From: Elephas maximus indicus
Lineage: Eukaryota > Chordata > Mammalia > Proboscidea > Elephantidae
DNA length: 64,000 nucleotides
NCBI RefSeq assembly: GCF_024166365.1
Contig: NC_064825.1
Coordinates: 106,034,480 to 106,098,479, forward strand
Direction of reading: 5' to 3'
Both the position numbers and the translations under genes were made by a program. Numbering within the stretch: position 1 is the first letter of the stretch; the number at the start of each line of letters is the position of its first letter. Below are positions 58,650-64,000 of the stretch, in pieces. The notes beneath the pieces were generated by a model. It did no database searches. It saw only the letters and a list, made by a program, of their open reading frames with translations, and had not been told where the DNA came from.

Positions 58650-61600
58650 TCTTTGTTGTTAGGTGCTCTCTAGTTGGTTCAGACTCATGGGAACCTATGT
58701 GCCACAGAACAAAACACTGCCTGGTCCTGCACCTTCCTTACAATCCTAATTATGCTTGAGCTCATTGTTGCAGCCACTGTGTCAATCGTCTCGTTGAGGG
58801 TCTTCCTCTTTTTCACTAATCCTCTACTTTACCAAGTATGATGTCCTTCTCCAGGGACTCATCTCTCCTGACAACATGTCTAAAGTATGTAAAACGCCGT
58901 CTCGCCATCCTTGCTTCTAAGGAGAATTCTGGTTGTACTTTTTCCAAGTACATTTGTTCATTCTTTGGTGGTCCATGGTTTATTCAATATTCTTTGCCAA
59001 CGCCAAAATTCAAAGGTGTCAATTCTTCTTCGGCCTTCCTTATTCATTGTATAGCTTTCATATGCACACGATGCGATTGAAAATACCGTGGCTTGGGTCA
59101 GACAAACCTTTGTCTTCAAGGTGACATCTTTGCTTTTCAACACTTTAAAGAGGTCCTTTGCAGCAGATTTGTCCAATGCAATGTGTCTTTTGAATTCTTG
59201 ACTGCTGCTTCCACGGACGTTGATTGTGGATCCAAGTAAAATGATATCTTTGACAACTTCAATCTTTTCTCTGTTTATCATGATGTGGCTTATTGGTCCA
59301 GTTGTGAGGATTTTTGTTTTCATTATGTTGAGGTGTAATCCACACTGAAGGCTGTGGTGTTTGATATTCATCAGTAGGTGCTTCAAGTCCTCTGCACTTT
59401 CAGCAAGCAAGGTTGTGTCATCTGCATAATGCAGGTTGTTAATGAGTCTTCTTCCAATCCTGATACCCCATTCTTCTTCATATAGTCCAGCTTCTCGTAT
59501 TATTTGCTCAGCATACAGATTGAATAGGTATGGTGAAAGGACATAACCTTGACCTAAAACTTCCCTGATTTTAAACCACTCAGTATCCCCTTATTCTGTC
59601 CAAACAACTACCTCATATTCTGTGTACAGGTTCCTCATGGGCACAATTAAGTGTTCTGGAATTCCCAGTCTTCTCAATGTTATCCATAATTTGTTATGAT
59701 CCACACAGTAGGATGCCTTTGCACAGTCAACAAAACACAGGAAAATATCCTTCTGGTATTCTCTCATTTCAGCCAGGATCTATCTGACATCAGCAATGAT
59801 ATCCCTGGTTCCACCTCCTCTTCTGCATTTGGCCTGAATTTCTGGCAGTTCCTTGTTGATATACTGCCACAGCTGCTTTTGAATGATCTTCAGCAAAATT
59901 TTGCTTGTGGTTGATATTAAGAATATTGTTTGATAATTTCTGCATTTGGTTGGGTCACCTTTCTTGGGAACAGGCATAAATATGGACCTCTTCCTGTTGG
60001 TTGGCCAGGAAGCTCTCTTCCAAATTACTTGGCATTTCCAGGGCAGCATCTGTTTCTTGAAAGATCTCAATTGATATGCCATCAATTCCTGGAGCCTTGT
60101 TTTTCGCCAATGCCTTCCATGCAGCTTGGACTTCTTCCTTCAGTACCATCGGTTCCTGATCATATGCTACCCCTTGAAATGGTTGAGCATTGACTAATTC
60201 TTTTTGGTATAATGACTCTGTGTATACCTTCCAGCTTCTTTTGATGCTTCCTGCATCGTCTAATATTTTCCCTGTAGAATCTTTCGCTATTTTAACTCAA
60301 GGCTTGAATTTTATTTTTCGGTTCTTTCAGTGTGAGAAAGGACGAACATGTTCTTCCCTTTTGGTTTTCTATCTCCAGCTCCTTGCATATGTCATTATAA
60401 TACTTTACTTTGTCTTCTCATGCCACCCTTTGAAATCTTCTGTTCTGTTCTTGTACTTCATCATTTCTTTCTTTTGCTTTATCTGCTTGACTTTGAAGAG
60501 GAAGTTTCAGATTATCCTCTGACATCCATCTTGGTCTTTTCTTCCTTTCCTATCTTTTCAATGACCTCTTACTTTCTTCATGTATGGTGTCCTTAATGTC
60601 ATTCGACAACTCACCTGGTCTTCGGTCATTAGCGTTCAACGCTTCAAATCTGTTCTTGAGATGATCTCTAAATTCAGGTGGGATATACTCAAGGTCGTAT
60701 TTTGGCTCTCATGGACTTGCTCTGATTTTTTTCAACTTCAGCTTGAACTTGCATATGAGCAATTCGTGGTCTGTTCGACAGTCAGTCCCTGGCCTTGTTC
60801 TGACTGATGATACTGAGCTTTTCCGTTGTCTCTTTCCACAGATGTAGTCAATTTGATTCTTGTGTATTCCATCTGGTGAAGTTCATGTGTATAGTCACCA
60901 TTTACACTGGCAAAAAAAAGTATTCAAGTCATTGAACTTGCAAAAGTTAATCATGCTATCTGCATCATCGTTTGTATCACCAAGGCCATATTTTTCAACT
61001 ACCAATCCTTCTTCTTTGTTTCCAACTTTCACATTCTAATCACAAGTAACTATCCATGCATCCAGATTGCATGTTTGATCAATTTCAGACTGCAGAAGCT
61101 GGTAAAAATCTTCAATTTCTTTATCTTTGGCCTTAATGGTTGGTGCATAAATTTGAATAATAGTCGTGTTAACTGGTCTTCCTTGTAGGTATATGAATAT
61201 TATCCTATCACTGACTGTGTTATATTTCAGGGTAGGTCTTGAAATGTTCTTTTTGATGATGAATGCAACACCATTCCTCTTCAAGCTGTCATTCCCGGCA
61301 CAGTTTTTAGTAGACTATATGATTGCCCCATTCAGAATGGCCAGAACCAGTCCATTTCAGCTCCCTAATGCCTAGAATATTGATCTTTATGTGATCCATT
61401 TCATTTTTGATGATTTCCAATTTTCCTAGATTCATACTTGGTACATTCCAGTTTCTGATTATTAATGGATATTAGCAGCTACTTCTCATTTTGCATTGTG
61501 TAACATCAGCAAATGTACACCCCAAAAGCTTTAGTCCATCCACGTCATTAAGGTCGACTCCACTTTGAAGAGGCAGCTCTTCCCCAGTCATCTTTTGAGT

Positions 61601-61870
61601 GCCTTCCAGCATAGGGGAGCTCATTGTCTGGGGCTATCTCAGACAATGTTCTGCTGCTTTCATAAGCTTTTCACTAGCTAACTCTTTCCAGAAGTAGACT
61701 ACCCGGTCCTTCTTCTTAGTCTGTCTTAGTCTGGATGTCCCTACGTGTCTGTCAGTTTGTTGTACTGTGGGGGCTTGCATGTTGCTGTGATGCTGGAAGC
61801 TATGCCATTGGCATTCAGACACCAGCAGGGTCACCCATGGAGGACAGGTTTCAGCCGAGCTTCCAGACTA
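58650..61870 (-). mobile_element. RTE LINE, nearly full length (about 3.2 kb)
   Basis: Antisense. The 3' tail is at 58650 and the 5' leader at about 61700-61870 (CTGTCAGTTTGTTGTACTGT). It is flanked by AGGTTTACCATG (58638-58649) and AGGTTTATCATAG (61871-61883). One ORF would encode an APE-type endonuclease and a reverse transcriptase. The endonuclease side is at 61036-61284 (NGVAFIIKKNISRPTLKY, IIQIYAPT). The reverse transcriptase has KNKAPGIDGISIEIFQ (59955-60149), KGDPTKCRNYQTI and ELPEIQAKCRRG (59780-60085), and YADD at 59417-59428. The tail follows (58958-59410, ILLGSTINVRGSS). Frameshifts break it. RTEs of this kind probably supply the machinery for AfroSINEs, whose 3' end they share. 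Confidence 0.95.
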
Positions 61871-61989
61871 AGGTTTATCATAGAGACTATATTATTATTT
61901 TTATTCCACCAAGCACTACACTGAATCTATGCAAATGAAATGATGCGTAGTCTCCCACCATTTCACAGATCCTCACTCTCTCTCTTCAG

Positions 61990-62245
61990 AACTCATTGTT
62001 TGAGCATTGTTTGCCTTCTGTCTTGTCACTATTCCCTGAACAACACTGTATAAAAAATATTTACAAAACATTTGCATTGTATTAGATATTATAAGTAATC
62101 TAGATTTAATTTAAAGTATATGGAAGTTTGTGCATAGGTTATATGCAAATATAGTGTCATTTTATATAAGGGACTTGAGCTTCCACAGATTTTGGTATTC
62201 CTGGGGGGTCCTGTACCAAATCTCCCCTGGATAACTAAGGAATAT
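61990..62245 (-). mobile_element. MER2-like DNA transposon (TcMar-Tigger type)
   Basis: The sequence from ATTCCCTGAACAACACTGTA through AGATTTTGGTATTCCTGGGG to CTGGATAACTAAGGA matches the reverse of the MER2/Tigger non-autonomous family, whose ends read like GGATACCGAGGG. Only one end is clear. No transposase. Ancient. Confidence 0.7.
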
Positions 62246-62481
62246 AGCATAGTATTAATTAATGGTTATTGCAAACCTGGTTTTTAAAATAGGTATCACA
62301 ACCGTATGTACACTCATGGCAGTGAAATGTTTAGGCTAAGTAATATAACAGATTATACATTACAACTGACTAAACTAAATTAGCCCAAGAAAAAATTCCT
62401 ATTGAAGGAGGACATTGCACAATAAAATTACAGAATTACTAACACAGTGATTTCCTATATGCTAATATATATATATATATA

Positions 62482-62645
62482 TCGGAAATCCTCGTGGTGT
62501 AGTAGTCAAGAGTTACAGCTGCTAACCAAAAGGTCGGCAGTTCAAATCCACCAGGTGCTCCTTGCACACTATGAGGCAGTTGTACTCTGTCCTATAGGAT
62601 CACTATGAGTTGGAATCAACTCAACGACAATAGGTTCAGGTTTTT
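62482..62645 (+). mobile_element. AfroSINE, short type, after a TA microsatellite
   Basis: Runs from GGAAATCCTCGTGGTGTAGT to ACGACAATAGGTTCAGGTTT, directly after a (TA)n tract at about 62464-62481. Confidence 0.92.
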
Positions 62646-62742
62646 ATTATATATATTACCTTTACAAATTGTGCAGAAAGTTCTGACAACATTACAAGAG
62701 ATTTTTAACTTGGAAATGATTGTACTGTTTGGAAAGACAAGG

Positions 62743-63266
62743 TGTCTTAATAATCTAGTGCTGTTATACCAGATATACCAAAATTGTATAGCTTAACAAA
62801 GAGAAATTTATTTTTTCACAGTCTAGAAATCTAGAAATCCAAATTCAGAGAGATAGTTTCAGAGGAAGCTTTCTCTCTCTGCTGGCTCTGCAGTAAGGTC
62901 CTTGTCATCAATCTTCCCCTGATCTAGGAGCTTCTCAGTGCAGGGATTGAAGGACTTGCTTCCATCCTAGTTCATCATTCTTCGTGGTAGGAGGTCCCCC
63001 TATCTCTATCCTAGCTTCTCTCTTTTATCACAAAATACATTGGCTCAAGGTACAACTTAATGTTGTAGAGTGAGTTCTGCCTCTCTAATCCTGCCTCATT
63101 TACATCATAGAGTTAGGGTCTACAACACATAGGAAAATCACCAAACCGGTTGTCTTCTAGAAGGTTTCGACTCAAATCACAAAATGGCAGACTATCAAGC
63201 AGTACTTAGAATCATAGTCTAGCCAAGCTGATGCACATTTTGGAGGGACAAAACTAAACCATAACA
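62743..63266 (-). mobile_element. Solo LTR fossil, ERVL/MaLR type
   Basis: About 520 bases starting TGTCTTAATAATCTAGTGCT and ending ACTAAACCATAACA. CAAGG and CAAGT on the two sides form a 5-base target-site repeat with one mismatch, as is usual for ERVL-class elements. Same family as 30754-31260. It lies about 90 bases downstream of the OR-3 stop. Confidence 0.78.
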
Positions 63267-63356
63267 CAAGTTATGGTTAAAAGTATACATCTGTTGAAAT
63301 TTAATTAAAAATATGTAAGAAAGGAATTTTCGTACATTACCTGATTCTTTAGTGAA

Positions 63357-64000
63357 TTATTTACATAGCAATTTTCTCAGTGCTATTTTGACATCCTTAT
63401 TTCTTAGACTATATATCATGGGATTAAACACAGGAGTTAGGATAGTGTAGAAAAGAGATAGCACTTTGTCATTTCCCTCTGAGTGTCTAGTATTGGGTCT
63501 TAAGTAGGCAATAATACCTGATCCAAAGAATAACACCACAACCATAAGATGAGATGAGCAGGTGGAGAAGGCTTTGGCTTGACTTGTGGCCGATGGTAAG
63601 TTCAGGATGATGGAGATGATTTTACTGTAGGAGCCCAGTATCAACAGAAAGGGAACCATGACAAATAACACAGAAAGTATGTAGACCAACATCTCATTTA
63701 CAAAGTTGTCCCCACAAGCCAGCTTGAGTATTTGGGGAATATCACAGAAGAAGTGGTTAATCTGTTTAGATCCACAAAAAGGCAGAGAGAAAATCTGATA
63801 CGTCTGCCCTATCTGAACTGAGATTCCAGTGGCCCAGGAGCCAGTCACCAACTGGATACAGACCCTGTGGTTCATGACTAGAAGATAGTGCAGAGGGTTA
63901 CAAATGGCCACAAAGCGGTCATAGGCCATCACTGCCAGGAGCAAACACTCTGTGCTTCCGAACGTGAAGAAAAAGTACATCTGTGTAGCACAGGCAACTA
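63357..64000 (-). CDS. Olfactory receptor, OR10AG1-like (OR-3), partial at window edge
   Basis: C-terminal two thirds of an odorant-sensing class A GPCR. The frame is open from the window edge (VACATQMYFFF, entering TM3) to the stop at 63357. It has AYDRFVAICNPLHY at the TM3 end, the loop SLPFCGSKQINHFFCDIPQ with its conserved cysteines, KAFSTCSSHLMVV in TM6, and NPMIYSLRNKDVKIALRKLL in TM7 and the tail. It resembles OR-1 more than OR-2 over most of its length. No defect is seen in this part. Small oddities: DRF in place of DRY (found in many working ORs) and FCGSKQ where the others have FCGSNQ. The N-terminus, TM1 and TM2 lie beyond 64000. It is the best candidate here for a working gene. 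Confidence 0.9.
   Translation of the reverse strand, partial: VACATQMYFFFTFGSTECLLLAVMAYDRFVAICNPLHYLLVMNHRVCIQLVTGSWATGISVQIGQTYQIFSLPFCGSKQINHFFCDIPQILKLACGDNFVNEMLVYILSVLFVMVPFLLILGSYSKIISIILNLPSATSQAKAFSTCSSHLMVVVLFFGSGIIAYLRPNTRHSEGNDKVLSLFYTILTPVFNPMIYSLRNKDVKIALRKLLCK

Noticed and set aside
5681-62645. tRNA genes in the heads of AfroSINEs
   Set aside because: The heads look tRNA-like (GGTGGTGTAGTGGTTAAG...GGTTCGAATCC) but every one continues into the SINE body and has diverged. None is an intact tRNA gene.
1-64000. A novel multi-gene biological system
   Set aside because: Every long coding-like stretch is an OR, L1, RTE or ERVL sequence. Apart from one weak orphan frame nothing points to an unknown system.

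Overview
The window is mammalian nuclear DNA from an afrotherian, most likely a paenungulate such as an elephant. The evidence is the dominant repeats: many copies of the tRNA-like AfroSINE and about eleven copies or fragments of a BovB-like RTE LINE whose 3' end matches the AfroSINE tail. AfroSINEs occur here in two forms. One is long. The other is short and lacks about 45 bases in the middle; as I recall, that deletion type is described from elephants, sirenians and hyraxes.

The only host genes I can support are class II olfactory receptors (ORs) of the OR10AG type, all on the minus strand. OR-1 (18078-19017) is complete over its seven membrane segments but has one extra base near its start. 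OR-2 (31343-32324) is a clear pseudogene. OR-3 (63357 to the window edge) is open as far as it can be read and lacks its N-terminus only because the window ends. Two short OR relics (about 15984-16037 and 57620-57670) are paralogous to each other. This is part of an OR cluster whose members are at different stages of decay.

The layout is built on an old direct segmental duplication. Copy A begins at 4189 and can be followed to about 16120. Copy B begins at 35077 and can be followed, with large insertions, to about 57755. Because each copy keeps the empty site of insertions found only in the other, many transposon insertions can be ordered in time. An L1 (about 5839-11394) is specific to copy A. 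A 2.65 kb RTE (39325-41973), four short AfroSINEs and an LTR-like element (about 37056-37845) are specific to copy B.

Region by region: 1-4188 is an antisense L1 with its 5' UTR and an apparently intact ORF1. 4189-16120 is duplication copy A. 16290-16790 is a long degenerate TATAGT satellite holding a near-perfect palindrome. 18-19 kb is OR-1. 19.3-31.3 kb is AT-rich intergenic DNA with old L1, LTR, RTE and SINE copies. 31.3-32.3 kb is OR-2. 33.6-34.7 kb holds L2, SINE and RTE copies. 35-57.7 kb is copy B with RTE, L1 and ERVL fossils, some nested. 58.6-61.9 kb is the longest RTE. 62-64 kb holds a MER2-like DNA transposon, a SINE, a solo LTR and OR-3. I found no CRISPR array, operon or prokaryotic system, and no functional RNA gene.
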